Source of the DNA: Gimesia chilikensis
GTDB lineage: Bacteria > Planctomycetota > Planctomycetia > Planctomycetales > Planctomycetaceae
NCBI RefSeq assembly: GCF_008329715.1
Contig: NZ_VTSR01000015.1
Location: 1-64,000 of the forward strand
DNA: 64,000 nt
Direction of reading: 5' to 3'
Every line of letters starts with the position of its first letter. Position 1 is the first letter of the stretch. This document shows positions 16,092 to 25,679 of the stretch, in pieces. Made by a program: the position numbers and the translations under genes. The notes below the pieces were generated by a model. That model did no database searches, was not told where the DNA came from, and worked only from the letters and a program-made list of their open reading frames with translations.

Positions 16092-19000
16092 ATGTCCCAG
16101 TCAGATAAAAAACAGACCGCCGCAACAAAAAACAGTGCCGTTACTCCACCGGAACAAAAGAAACGCTCCTTCGGACGCACCTTTCTGATTCTGCTGGTCA
16201 TCGTCGGTATTCTCACCTGGTTTGCACCGCAGATCATCTCGCGCACCGCGCTCAAAGATTCCATTCTGCCCCTCGTTCTCAAACACTATCCCGCTGACAT
16301 TAAAACGGGAGACGTTACACTCGGCTGGGGGCAGCCGGTCTCATTTCAGAATATTGTGCTGGAAGATTTTGAAGGTCGCCCCGTCGTCCGCATCAAACAG
16401 ATCCAGACACAGAAAACGCTCTGGGAGCTGGCGAAGGACCGCAAACAGGTCGGCGATGTGAACGTGACCGGCGTGGATTCCTTTACTTACGTCAACAGTC
16501 AGGGAATCGCCAACCGGGACTTCATCACGGCACTCATCAACAAAGGGACCGAGGAACATCCGGAAGGAGAACCGGGTAAAGAGGAACCGCCGAAAACGGG
16601 TCTGCGTCAATCGCTGAAACTGAACCTGACCGATTTGAATCTGTTTGTCGTCAACACAGACCAGCAGGCGAAAGAAGAGGAAACGCCCTACCTGGCCGGT
16701 ATGAACATTACGGTGACCCGTCCCGGCCCGCGAACCGAACCGGTACTCGTCGAAGGAAACTGGCATGAGAAACTAGCCGAGAATGCGGGGAGCAGCAAAC
16801 CTGCGGAAATCGCCTTTACCGCCAGTGTGGTCAATGCAGACCAGCCCGATGCGTCCCGCTCCGGTTCACTCAAATTCAAATCACAGTTTTTCGACCTCAA
16901 ACAGTTAACGCCCATGGTGCAGGCCTTCTCCCCGGGCGTTTACATTGACGGCATTTCCAATTCCGAAATGGAAGTCAAATGGTCGGGCACAAAAGAGGCG
17001 CCCCGGTTCACCGTCAAAGGGAACTGGGAAGCGGCTCCCTTCGTCTTCAGCGCCCCTGAGCTGATCGGTAACGACGAAATCTCGACCGACTATGCGAAAG
17101 GGAATCTGGACCTGATGGCCGCCGATGGGGTGCTCTACTTTAAACAGGCCGAGGCAGAATCACAGCTGGGGAAACTGGCGCTGCAGGGCAAAATCAATCT
17201 GAAGGACCTGCAGCACGAGGATCGCCGCGAACGTCTGGCCGGTCTGTTGTCATCCCGTCTCAAGCTGACCGGCGATCTGGACCTGGCCGAAGCAGCCCGC
17301 CAGCTGCCGGAAACCGTGCACCTGAAACCGGGAATGCGAATCACATCGGGGAACGTCAACTTCGAACTCTCCAACTATAATCCGCAGAAACCCGAAGAAG
17401 CAGCCGACCAGACCTGGCTCGTTGCTCTGAAAACTTCCGACCTGAACGGCGTAAACCAGGGACGCGAAATCCGCTGGCAGCAGCCGATTGAACTGCTGAT
17501 GCGGGTCCGCCGCGAAGCGGAACAGTTCGACATAGAATCGCTCCGTTGTGCCTCGGACTTCCTCAAGCTCAGCGGCAGCGGTAATGCACGGGACCTTAAG
17601 ATACAACTCGAAGCCGACCTCGACTTGCTCTCACAGCACCTGGAACAGTTTGTCGATCTGCAGGCAGTGGCTCTCAAGGGGAAACTCAAAGGGGAGGTCG
17701 ATTTTCAGATCGAGAACGAGAACTGGAAAACCCAGTCTTACCTGACGTTTCAAAACCTGCAGCTGGCAGCCCCCGATCGCCGCGGCTGGAGCGAGCCCAA
17801 GCTCGAACTCACCATCGATGGCGCCGGCACCACCGACGAGAAGCAGCTGCACGTCGAACGTTTTATCGTCACGCTGCTGGCCGGCGAAGATTCTTTCCAG
17901 GCGAAACTCAAAGCACCGACAACCATTGAACGACAGGCGGAAGCAGATCAGAAACAGCAGGTGCTTCCGTTCCAGGTCCAGTTACGGGGTAAAATCGCGT
18001 CCTGGGCCGATCGCGTGCGTCCGCTGGGGAGCCAGGACCTGGAGCTCGGGGGCAATGTGCAGTTCTCCTCGGCAATCTCGATTGGTGACGAGTACGTGGC
18101 GCACGAAAACACAACCCTCGATCTGACCAATCTGCATATCGCCTCTCCCTCCCTCTGGATCGATGAGCCGCGGGCCGAACTCAAAACGGCCGGCAGCTGG
18201 GATGGGAAACACAAGACATTGAAACTGGCTACGCTGGCCTGGCGAAGTGAGGCCGTTGCCGTTAATGGCGAAGGGATCGAAGTGCAGCTGCCCCACGCTG
18301 AAGCCAGCACTCCCTCGCTCGACGGGAAGCTCGCCTTCAACGGCGACCTGCACCAGATGACCAGCTGGTTCCAGAATCCCGCAGAACCGCCGGCACAAAA
18401 ATTCTATGGAAACATCCAGGGGCAGGCCAATGTGATCGTCAATGATCAGGGCCGGATGGCGAACTGGCGGACGACCATCAAGGACTTCGCCATCGAAGCG
18501 CCCCGTCGCCCCGATACGCGGGTCACAAAAGAACCGATTGCCAGCCAGCGCAACCCGGGCTGGGTGATCAGCTGGCAGGAGCCGGAGATCCGTATTGAAG
18601 GGGACACCCGTCAGAGTCTGCAGGAAGACACTGTCGCGCTCAACCAGATGTCGATTCACTCTGATATGCTCGATCTGACAGCGAAAGGCAAGATCGATAA
18701 CTGGAGCACCACCCGCAACATCCGACTGACGGGTGAAGTAACCTACGACTGGGAAAATCTCACGCCCCTGTTACGCAGTAAACTTGGCCCCGATGTGCAG
18801 ATTGTCGGAAGAGAGACACGTCCGTTTAATCTGAATGGTCCGCTCGGCTCGCCCCAATCACAAGAAGTGGAAGCGGTGGCCCTCGACAATATTCAACCCC
18901 GACCGTTGTATCCCAACACGCGGCCTCTGTTCGTACCAACCACGCGTTACCAGGATCTGACCGGCGAAGCGGGCATCGGCTGGGAGCAGGCCAATATCCG

Positions 19001-19925
19001 TGGTCTGACCAGTGGCAAGACGACCATCGAAGCCCGCATCAAAGACGGCCAGATTCATATAACTCCCATCGACCTGCAGGTCAGCGGTGGTCGACTGCGG
19101 GTGGCCCCCATTATTCGCCTGGACGTGAAGCCGGCGGCCCTTGTCTTTGGCAAGGGAGAAGTGATTGACCGCTTCCAGTTCACTCCTGAAATGACCCGCA
19201 ACTCACTGCGTTTCGTGGCGCCGATGATCGCTAACAGCACCAGCATTCAGGGACAGTTCTCACTGAGTCAGGACTATGCCATTATCCCGCTCGACGAACC
19301 GGCGCTGGGTGAAGCTCGCGGTGCGATGTCCATTCAGTCAGCCAAGGTAGGACCGGGCCCCTTGTTCGATGCTCTCGCGGGAAAGATTGATCAGGTCCTG
19401 GCGATGATCAACATCAATCGTGACGGCCGCCTGATCGGCCCCGATGCGATCTTCATGCAGGTCAACAACCAGACCGTGCAATACCATATGATTGACGGTC
19501 GCGTCTATCACAGTCCGTTCCAGGTCAACATGAAAGGCATTACGATCACCACGACCGGTTCGGTGGGGCTGGATGAATCGCTCGATCTGGTGGCTGAGGT
19601 AGGCTTTTCGAATATGCTGCCCCAGGACAGTGACAAGCCGTTGATCAAGGCTTTGCTCAGTCGACCGCTCAAACTGCCCATCGGCGGTACACTCAAGAAG
19701 CCCAAGGTCGACATGAGCCAGGTTGGCAATTACGCCAAACAGATGGGCGTGAATGCCCTCGACGCCGTGCTGGGAGGCGGCATTGGTTCCCAGATTCAGA
19801 GTCTGTTCCCCGAGCGGACCCCGGAAGAGATGGAGCGCATCCAGAAAGAGCGCGAGGAACGTCGTAAAGAACGCGAAAAACGCCGCGAAGAACGACGCCT
19901 CGAAAAGCTCAAACGCAAACAGTGA
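16092..19925 (+). CDS. Giant AsmA/TamB-like envelope protein
   Basis: A 1277-residue protein: a positively charged 25-residue start, one membrane anchor (residues about 30-45, TFLILLVIVGILTWFAPQ), then a very long periplasmic beta-rich region and a C-terminal charged tail of Glu/Arg/Lys repeats. Features such as ITSGNVNFELSNY and LKLTGDLDLAEAARQLP, and the C-terminal block with VGLDESLDLVAEV and LKLPIGGTLKKPKVDMS, are typical of AsmA-like repeating beta-groove proteins that carry phospholipid between inner and outer membranes. A role in outer-membrane lipid transport is inferred from family. The highly basic tail (REERRKEREKRREERRLEK) is unusual and may contact nucleic acid or acidic lipid. 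Confidence 0.8.
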   Translation: MSQSDKKQTAATKNSAVTPPEQKKRSFGRTFLILLVIVGILTWFAPQIISRTALKDSILPLVLKHYPADIKTGDVTLGWGQPVSFQNIVLEDFEGRPVVRIKQIQTQKTLWELAKDRKQVGDVNVTGVDSFTYVNSQGIANRDFITALINKGTEEHPEGEPGKEEPPKTGLRQSLKLNLTDLNLFVVNTDQQAKEEETPYLAGMNITVTRPGPRTEPVLVEGNWHEKLAENAGSSKPAEIAFTASVVNADQPDASRSGSLKFKSQFFDLKQLTPMVQAFSPGVYIDGISNSEMEVKWSGTKEAPRFTVKGNWEAAPFVFSAPELIGNDEISTDYAKGNLDLMAADGVLYFKQAEAESQLGKLALQGKINLKDLQHEDRRERLAGLLSSRLKLTGDLDLAEAARQLPETVHLKPGMRITSGNVNFELSNYNPQKPEEAADQTWLVALKTSDLNGVNQGREIRWQQPIELLMRVRREAEQFDIESLRCASDFLKLSGSGNARDLKIQLEADLDLLSQHLEQFVDLQAVALKGKLKGEVDFQIENENWKTQSYLTFQNLQLAAPDRRGWSEPKLELTIDGAGTTDEKQLHVERFIVTLLAGEDSFQAKLKAPTTIERQAEADQKQQVLPFQVQLRGKIASWADRVRPLGSQDLELGGNVQFSSAISIGDEYVAHENTTLDLTNLHIASPSLWIDEPRAELKTAGSWDGKHKTLKLATLAWRSEAVAVNGEGIEVQLPHAEASTPSLDGKLAFNGDLHQMTSWFQNPAEPPAQKFYGNIQGQANVIVNDQGRMANWRTTIKDFAIEAPRRPDTRVTKEPIASQRNPGWVISWQEPEIRIEGDTRQSLQEDTVALNQMSIHSDMLDLTAKGKIDNWSTTRNIRLTGEVTYDWENLTPLLRSKLGPDVQIVGRETRPFNLNGPLGSPQSQEVEAVALDNIQPRPLYPNTRPLFVPTTRYQDLTGEAGIGWEQANIRGLTSGKTTIEARIKDGQIHITPIDLQVSGGRLRVAPIIRLDVKPAALVFGKGEVIDRFQFTPEMTRNSLRFVAPMIANSTSIQGQFSLSQDYAIIPLDEPALGEARGAMSIQSAKVGPGPLFDALAGKIDQVLAMININRDGRLIGPDAIFMQVNNQTVQYHMIDGRVYHSPFQVNMKGITITTTGSVGLDESLDLVAEVGFSNMLPQDSDKPLIKALLSRPLKLPIGGTLKKPKVDMSQVGNYAKQMGVNALDAVLGGGIGSQIQSLFPERTPEEMERIQKEREERRKEREKRREERRLEKLKRKQ

Positions 19926-19944
19926 CCGGCACAAACCAACCATG

Positions 19945-20111
19945 GGAATGGCGCCAGCCGCCGGTAAATAGAAACAGTCTCGTACTTCTTCACCAGATCA
20001 TCGTGATTAGATTGGCGCTGTTTAAAACGACTCTCGGAGCACCCACTGTCTCTCACCGGTGAGATATACAGCACGGCTAAAAATTACCAGCAGCTAGCGC
20101 TTTGCCGCTCA
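19945..20111. repeat. Composite REP-like element, copy 3
   Basis: Lies between the convergent AsmA-like and TPR-thioredoxin genes. In reverse orientation compared with copies 1 and 2, bases 20054-20111 match the full left half of copy 2 including TGAGCGG, GCGCTAGC and the A/T-rich core. Bases 19945-19967 match the right outer arm (GGAATGGCGC, then CCGCCGGT). About 85 unrelated bases separate the two parts, so this may be an interrupted repeat or a REP doublet. Convergent intergenic location is typical for REP elements. Confidence 0.7.
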
Positions 20112-20126
20112 GTTTCTAACACGCCA

Positions 20127-22604
20127 TCACTTCCCGGAAAGGGCACTCAGCTCTTCTTTACCCCCGTGCTGCGGCAGCAGGCGTTTGGCTTCCTTCAATA
20201 CGAACTCGGGATCCATAAACGGTTCGTAGCTGATGTCTTGCCAGACGACATTCCCTTTCGCATCGATAATGAAAGTACCGTGCAGGGGCTGCTTTTCGAA
20301 ATCGTCGTAGACATGGAACGACTTAAAGACATCCAGCTTGCTGTTTGAAAACAGCGGGCTCGGCAAATCCCCTTTGTCGTAATTCTTGATGGACGTCTTC
20401 AGGCCTTCCTGGTCGTCAGTGCTAATCGCCATCAGCGGGAAACCGGCCTGCTCGAACTCCTTGACCATCGGGGCGAACGCCTGCAGCTGCTGCGCACAGT
20501 GCAGACAGCTATAACCCAGATAAAAGATCAACACATGCGGCTTGCCCTTGAACTCATCAGAAGTGCGGAGCTGGCCTTTCGCGTCCTTGAGCTGCCAGGT
20601 CGGAGCAGGGGAGGGTTCCCAGCGGAACGGTCCCAGGGTTTTCAGATCGGGGCGATCGCCGACATCGCTGGCCAGTTTGTTTTCAATCCGCCAGTCTCCG
20701 GCATAACCGGCTGCCTCGGCGACCGGCGCCAGTCGAGTGAAGAGGGGCACATCCAGGTCGATGGTGGCAGACAGCTTTCTCAGCTTGTCAAACTCTTTCT
20801 TCGCCTCTTCCTTCTTGCCGGACTGCCAGAGCAGTTCGACCAGCGTCGCCTGGGGCTGCACTTCATTCTTATGTGAACCGATCAGCTTTCGCAGGGCCTT
20901 CTCTGCTTTTTCCGCATCGCCTGATTTCCATTGAACGACAATCAGGTAAACGTCGTCGGCACCACCGGCTTTCTTCAGCAACTCGTGTCCTTTCTTGAAG
21001 TCACCCGCTGCGATCGTCTGGTGCCCCTGCAGGGCATCGATGTGTTTCTGGACTTTCTTGATGCGGGCCACAAACGGCTTGCCCGCTTTTTCTTTTGCCG
21101 CTTTAATGTCCTTCTCGGTCGGGGCGGCTTTCTTTTTGGAATCTGCTTTCCCGTCTTTTTTTGCGTCTTTTTTCTCGTCTGTTTTGGAATCAGACTTTTC
21201 GTCGGTCGGCTTATCGTCGGCTTTCTCGGGATTCTTTGCCTTCTGCTCTGCGTCGGCCTCTGCTTTGGTTTTCTCAGTCTCCAGAGTCTCTAACCGTTTC
21301 TGCAGTTGTGCGATCACCTGCTCCCCCTCGGAAGCGCGACCACTCTGGAAATAAGCCAGTCCCAGGTAACGCAGGCGATTCAGCTGCTCGTCTTCCTCTT
21401 CGGTCGGCTCGAGGTAAGGTGTCTGACTGAGTGCGATAATATCGTCCCACAGTTCGTAGGTGCGCAAAACCTGCAGCAGACGCATCCGTCCGTACTTGGC
21501 ACTCCCGCGTTTTTTGAGTGTGTTGTATTTAGGGTGCTGAGGCAGTGAGATCATGTTCTTCGCCAGATCCACCGCATCGTGCACGCGACCAATGAAAATC
21601 AGGTTGCGGATCAGCCATTCGTTGTTGTGGGCATAGTTGTGAATCTGGTCCGGCATGACCGCATCCCGCATCATGTGGGCGTGGTCCACACGGGCCGAAG
21701 CTTCCTGCTGCCAGACCGCATCCTGGTAGCGTTTGAGCCGCGAATAAATGTGACCGGGCATGTGCCACATGTGGGCGATTCCGGGGGAGGACTGACCGCA
21801 GTTCGCTGCTGAGGTCAACGCCATCTCCGGCTTGCGATGATCCCACAGATGAATTCGATAGTGGTGGGCAGGGTGCATCGAGTTCTTAGCGAAAATGTCC
21901 TGCAGCAGGGCTTCCGCTGCCACATAGCTCGTGCTGGCAGACCGCGATTGATACAGGTGCACCGCCAGGAACGCCTTGGCTTCCAGGTCATCGGGATATT
22001 CGATGATCAGGTCTTCCAGCGCTTTGGTATAAGCTTCATTACGTTCCTTGCTCTTTTTCTTGTCGGCATTGATGTAGTCTTCCAGCGCCTTGATATATTT
22101 CTTCTCTCGTGGCGTGATCTTGTCGAGCCGTTTGTTTGCTTCTTCGATGAACCCCTTGGCCCGCTTCTCGTTTTTCAGGTTGCACATCGCAGCGCCCCAA
22201 AAGGCCATCGCACAGTCTTTGTCGAGATTGGCCGCATGCCGGAAGGAACGCTCGGCTTCCAGGTACCAGAATCCGTGCAACTGTCCCAGCCCCTGATCCA
22301 GAAACTTCTGAGCTTCCGGATTCTTCACCGTCACGTCGAAGTGTACGTCGCCGGTGTCTCCCATCAGGTAAGCAGCCCGCCGCGGTCCCTCGTTGAAGAC
22401 TTCACCATGATACGAATGGCCCGCCAGCACGTCATCAGACTCAGTAGACTCTTTCGCGGTCGACTCGGCTTCGGCAGACTTCTCTTTCGTCGCCTCGGTC
22501 TTGTCGGCACTCAGTACCGGTCCGGCTGAAAAACAGAGCAGGCCAGCGACTGTGGTCAGGGAGAGAAAATAACGCTGCAGGGATGCGGGGAGGGTCAAAC
22601 TCAT
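20127..22604 (-). CDS. Exported TPR protein fused to a thioredoxin-like (AhpC/TSA) domain
   Basis: An 825-residue protein (ATG 22604; a GTG three codons upstream is possible). It has a signal peptide (LTTVAGLLCFSAGPVLSA), an N-terminal TPR/helical region (residues 80-430, for example FRHAANLDKDCAMAFWGAAM), a low-complexity charged linker full of Lys, Asp and Glu (residues about 440-510) and further helices. It ends in a redoxin domain (residues about 665-825) with YLGYSCLHCAQQLQAF carrying a CxxC pair. It is probably a periplasmic or surface thiol protein with a protein-binding arm; the disulfide-exchange role is inferred from the CxxC. Confidence 0.85.
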   Translation of the reverse strand: MSLTLPASLQRYFLSLTTVAGLLCFSAGPVLSADKTEATKEKSAEAESTAKESTESDDVLAGHSYHGEVFNEGPRRAAYLMGDTGDVHFDVTVKNPEAQKFLDQGLGQLHGFWYLEAERSFRHAANLDKDCAMAFWGAAMCNLKNEKRAKGFIEEANKRLDKITPREKKYIKALEDYINADKKKSKERNEAYTKALEDLIIEYPDDLEAKAFLAVHLYQSRSASTSYVAAEALLQDIFAKNSMHPAHHYRIHLWDHRKPEMALTSAANCGQSSPGIAHMWHMPGHIYSRLKRYQDAVWQQEASARVDHAHMMRDAVMPDQIHNYAHNNEWLIRNLIFIGRVHDAVDLAKNMISLPQHPKYNTLKKRGSAKYGRMRLLQVLRTYELWDDIIALSQTPYLEPTEEEDEQLNRLRYLGLAYFQSGRASEGEQVIAQLQKRLETLETEKTKAEADAEQKAKNPEKADDKPTDEKSDSKTDEKKDAKKDGKADSKKKAAPTEKDIKAAKEKAGKPFVARIKKVQKHIDALQGHQTIAAGDFKKGHELLKKAGGADDVYLIVVQWKSGDAEKAEKALRKLIGSHKNEVQPQATLVELLWQSGKKEEAKKEFDKLRKLSATIDLDVPLFTRLAPVAEAAGYAGDWRIENKLASDVGDRPDLKTLGPFRWEPSPAPTWQLKDAKGQLRTSDEFKGKPHVLIFYLGYSCLHCAQQLQAFAPMVKEFEQAGFPLMAISTDDQEGLKTSIKNYDKGDLPSPLFSNSKLDVFKSFHVYDDFEKQPLHGTFIIDAKGNVVWQDISYEPFMDPEFVLKEAKRLLPQHGGKEELSALSGK

Positions 22605-22821
22605 AATACTCACTCAGTTGTTGGAATGATTGAAGCTATGATTCCATCGCGGCGAAAACCGCGCACGTTACGCCATTTTACCCCCGCCGGTTTCGGAATG
22701 TCGATCCTCCCCGGCAGATTCGAAGGACAATTGCCGGAAAGATGTACTTTGACTGATATCATCGTTTCACACAGGATTTCTGCTTGCCTGATATTAATGT
22801 TCAGATTAGCATACCCGGGTT

Positions 22822-23091
22822 ATGGCTCGAGTCTGTTTTACCCCCAACCTGGAACGCCACCTGGCCTGCGCGGCAGCGGAGGTCTCCGGTACTTCCGTAC
22901 GTGATGCACTGGACCAGGTGTTTGAAAATCAACAGCAGCTAAGGGGTTACGTTCTCGACGACCAGAATCGACTGCGGCAGCACATGGTGATTTTTATCGA
23001 CGGCAAAACCATCGTCGACCGGGTTCATCTCAGCGATGCCGTCGCGCCCGACAGTGAAATTTACGTGATGCAGGCACTCTCCGGCGGTTAA
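22822..23091 (+). CDS. MoaD/ThiS family ubiquitin-like sulfur carrier
   Basis: An 89-residue protein ending in Gly-Gly (QALSGG), the C-terminal diglycine needed for adenylation and thiocarboxylation in MoaD/ThiS proteins. The fold order also fits: start VCFTPNLERHL, middle SGTSVRDALDQVF, end HLSDAVAPDSEIYVMQ. No activating E1-like enzyme (MoeB/ThiF) is in the window. It is 50 bp before a BNR propeller gene in the same direction, and the two are likely co-transcribed. Confidence 0.85.
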   Translation: MARVCFTPNLERHLACAAAEVSGTSVRDALDQVFENQQQLRGYVLDDQNRLRQHMVIFIDGKTIVDRVHLSDAVAPDSEIYVMQALSGG

Positions 23092-23141
23092 TTTAAACCT
23101 CTATTCTCGGCTCTCTAAATCTACAAAAGAAAGGTGTCGGC

Positions 23142-24257
23142 ATGAGCGCTCGACTGCACGTTGCCACACGCAAAGGTCTGTTTCAGCTCAAACGACACTC
23201 CGGGCAATGGTCCATCGGTCGACACGATTTCGAAGGCGCCCACGTCTCGATGTCGCTGCATAATCCCCGCAACGGGATGACCTATGCCGCTTTGAACCAC
23301 GGACACTTCGGCGTAAAACTGCACCGCAGCAGCGACCAGGGAGCGAACTGGGAAGAACTCACACCTCCCGCTTATCCGGAAGGCGCCGTGAAAGGGGCAG
23401 ACCCGTTTACCGCCAACGGAGAACCGAAGCCCGCCAGCCTGAATGAAATCTGGTCGCTGGAAACCGGGGGCCGCGATCAGCCCGACCGCCTCTGGTGCGG
23501 CACCATTCCCGGCGGACTGTTCCGCTCCGACGATGCCGGCACCAGTTGGCAGTTGGTCGAATCATTGTGGAATGCTCCCGAGCGGATGCAATGGTTCGGC
23601 GGCGGCAAAGACGATCCCGGCATTCACTCCATCTGCGTGCATCCGAAGAACAGTCAGCAGGTCGCGGTCGCCATCTCCTGTGGTGGCGTCTGGGTGACCC
23701 AGGATGACGGCGCCACCTGGAACTGTCAGACTACCGGCATGTTCGCCGAGTACATGCCCCCCGAACAGGCTGAGAACCCCAATGTACAGGACCCGCACCG
23801 CATGGTGCAGTCCCCCTCGCGACCGGACACCTGTTGGGTTCAACATCATAACGGCGTCTTCCGCACCACGGACGGCATTCAATCCTGGCACGCCATCGAG
23901 GGCATCCAGCCTTCGAAGTTCGGTTTCGCCGTCGCCGTCCACCCGCAGCGTCCCGATACCGCCTGGTTCGTTCCCGCAGTCAAAGACGAGAACCGCGTTC
24001 CCGTTGGAGGCAAGTTCGTCATCGCCCGCACCACGGACGGCGGCCAGTCCTCGCAGGTCCTCACCAGAGGCCTGCCGACAGGTAAGAGTTACGACATCGT
24101 CTACCGCCACGCCCTCGACGTGGATGACAGCGGTGACGTCCTCGCCGTCGGCAGCACCACCGGCAACCTCTGGATCTCAGAAGACGGCGGCGACTCCTGG
24201 CAAACCATCTCCAGCAACCTCCCCCCCATCTACTGCGTAAGGTTCGCCAAAGCGTAA
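23142..24257 (+). CDS. BNR/exo-sialidase-like beta-propeller protein
   Basis: A 371-residue protein without signal peptide. Four Asp-box-like motifs of the BNR type are visible: SSDQGANWEELT, SDDAGTSWQLVES, TQDDGATWNCQT and SEDGGDSWQTISS, plus a degenerate fifth RTTDGGQSSQVL. The family includes exo-alpha-sialidases and Ycf48-like assembly proteins. I see no full sialidase Arg-triad or Tyr/Glu catalytic set, so a binding role is as likely as catalysis. The start is supported by GAAAGG upstream. Its cytoplasmic location next to a MoaD-like protein argues for a joint, unknown function. Confidence 0.75.
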   Translation: MSARLHVATRKGLFQLKRHSGQWSIGRHDFEGAHVSMSLHNPRNGMTYAALNHGHFGVKLHRSSDQGANWEELTPPAYPEGAVKGADPFTANGEPKPASLNEIWSLETGGRDQPDRLWCGTIPGGLFRSDDAGTSWQLVESLWNAPERMQWFGGGKDDPGIHSICVHPKNSQQVAVAISCGGVWVTQDDGATWNCQTTGMFAEYMPPEQAENPNVQDPHRMVQSPSRPDTCWVQHHNGVFRTTDGIQSWHAIEGIQPSKFGFAVAVHPQRPDTAWFVPAVKDENRVPVGGKFVIARTTDGGQSSQVLTRGLPTGKSYDIVYRHALDVDDSGDVLAVGSTTGNLWISEDGGDSWQTISSNLPPIYCVRFAKA

Positions 24258-24273
24258 TCAGCCATAGCGAAAC

Positions 24274-25629
24274 TCAATCGGTAAGTTTCGGCAACTTCTT
24301 ACGCAATCGGGCCAGGCCCGCGGGGGTGACTCGGGTGTTCTCCGTATAAAGTGATCTCAGTCTGGTCAGGCCCTCCAGATGCACCAGACCTGCATCCGTG
24401 ACTTGAGTCGCTTGTAGGTTTAGCAAGCGGAGGTTCGTCATTCCGCTGAGTTGTGTCAGTCCGTCATCGTTCACTGGCGTATTAGACAAGATCAACATCT
24501 GCAATCGTGTTAGATCTTTGATAAACGGCAATCCGGCATTACCCGCCCGGGTCTCACCCAGGAACAGAAATTCGAGTTGGGTAAGCCCGTCCAGGTGTTG
24601 CAATCCGGTATCACTGACGTCAGTACCGCTGAGTTCCAGGATATTTAAATACACCAGTCCTGCTAGATGCTTTAGCCCGGCATCAGTCACTTGAGTCTCT
24701 AGCAGATTGAGTCCCCGTCGGGCTAGCAGCCCCGACAGAGCCTGCATCCCAGAGTCACTCACATTCGTCTGGGCAAGATAGAGTTGCTCCAGTTGTTTCA
24801 ATCCCTGTAAATGACGCACTCCGGTACTTCCGACCTGCGTATGAGTCAGGTCCAGTGACTCTAAATCGGGGAATGATTCCAGGGTCACCATTCCTACATC
24901 GGTCACCTGGGTGTTCATTAAATTGAGACTTTTCAACTTTCGGTTATTGTTGAGACAGGCTAGACCGGCATTGCCCACATTCGCCCCTCCCAAGTCCACT
25001 GATTCCAGGTTCGTCAGACCGGAGAGGAACTGCATGCCCGCATCACTGATCGCGGTCTCATGTAAATCTAAAAACTCCAGTCGGCGCAGGTTCTGAAGAT
25101 GCTGCAGACCACGATCACTGATCGCGGTGTTCCCCAGCACGAGAGTCTCCAGCTCTGCGAACCCTTCGAGATGCGACAGCCCCGCATCATTGATACTCGA
25201 TCCGTTCAGGACCAGTGCTCTCAGTTTGTGCAGGCCCGCCAGTTGAGAAAAACCCTTTTCAGAGAACGTAGCGTCATTCAAATCGATAAGTTTCAGATTC
25301 GTCATACGACCGATGGCAGCCAGGTCGGCGTCACTGAGTGCCTGTTGACTGCAGTTGATTTCGAAGGGCCGCTGCAATGAATCCCAGACCTCTCGGCTCA
25401 CATTCGACTGAATCCAGTTCTGCCAGGAATAAGGCAACCGGCCCAGCACCCAGTTCGGCTCCGATTCGATCGAAATCTTCGGATTCGATTTCAGCTGTTG
25501 AATTGCCCGGCTGTGCTTAATTCCCGGCACGACAAACAGCACCAGACCCGCCACAACCACCAGCCCGATCCCCCGCCGGACCCAACGCAGGCGACTCACG
25601 CGTTTTGGATTCGGTTCGGTTTGGGTCAT
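24274..25629 (-). CDS. Membrane-anchored leucine-rich-repeat protein A
   Basis: A 451-residue protein: short basic cytoplasmic start (SRLRWVRRG), one membrane helix (GIGLVVVAGLVLFVVPGI, residues about 20-38) and, from about residue 95, some thirteen 24-residue LRR units with the pattern L..L.L..T.ISDAGLQHL. The pattern is the cysteine-less GALA-like bacterial type. It is anchored and probably faces the periplasm. It is the second of two paralogues (the other at 25680-26603) that share a nearly identical N-terminus at both DNA and protein level; they run as one row with the radical SAM gene. Confidence 0.8.
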   Translation of the reverse strand: MTQTEPNPKRVSRLRWVRRGIGLVVVAGLVLFVVPGIKHSRAIQQLKSNPKISIESEPNWVLGRLPYSWQNWIQSNVSREVWDSLQRPFEINCSQQALSDADLAAIGRMTNLKLIDLNDATFSEKGFSQLAGLHKLRALVLNGSSINDAGLSHLEGFAELETLVLGNTAISDRGLQHLQNLRRLEFLDLHETAISDAGMQFLSGLTNLESVDLGGANVGNAGLACLNNNRKLKSLNLMNTQVTDVGMVTLESFPDLESLDLTHTQVGSTGVRHLQGLKQLEQLYLAQTNVSDSGMQALSGLLARRGLNLLETQVTDAGLKHLAGLVYLNILELSGTDVSDTGLQHLDGLTQLEFLFLGETRAGNAGLPFIKDLTRLQMLILSNTPVNDDGLTQLSGMTNLRLLNLQATQVTDAGLVHLEGLTRLRSLYTENTRVTPAGLARLRKKLPKLTD

Positions 25630-25679
25630 AGATTACGCCCCAGCGATAGTGTGCTGTAATGAATATCAGTTCCACCAGG

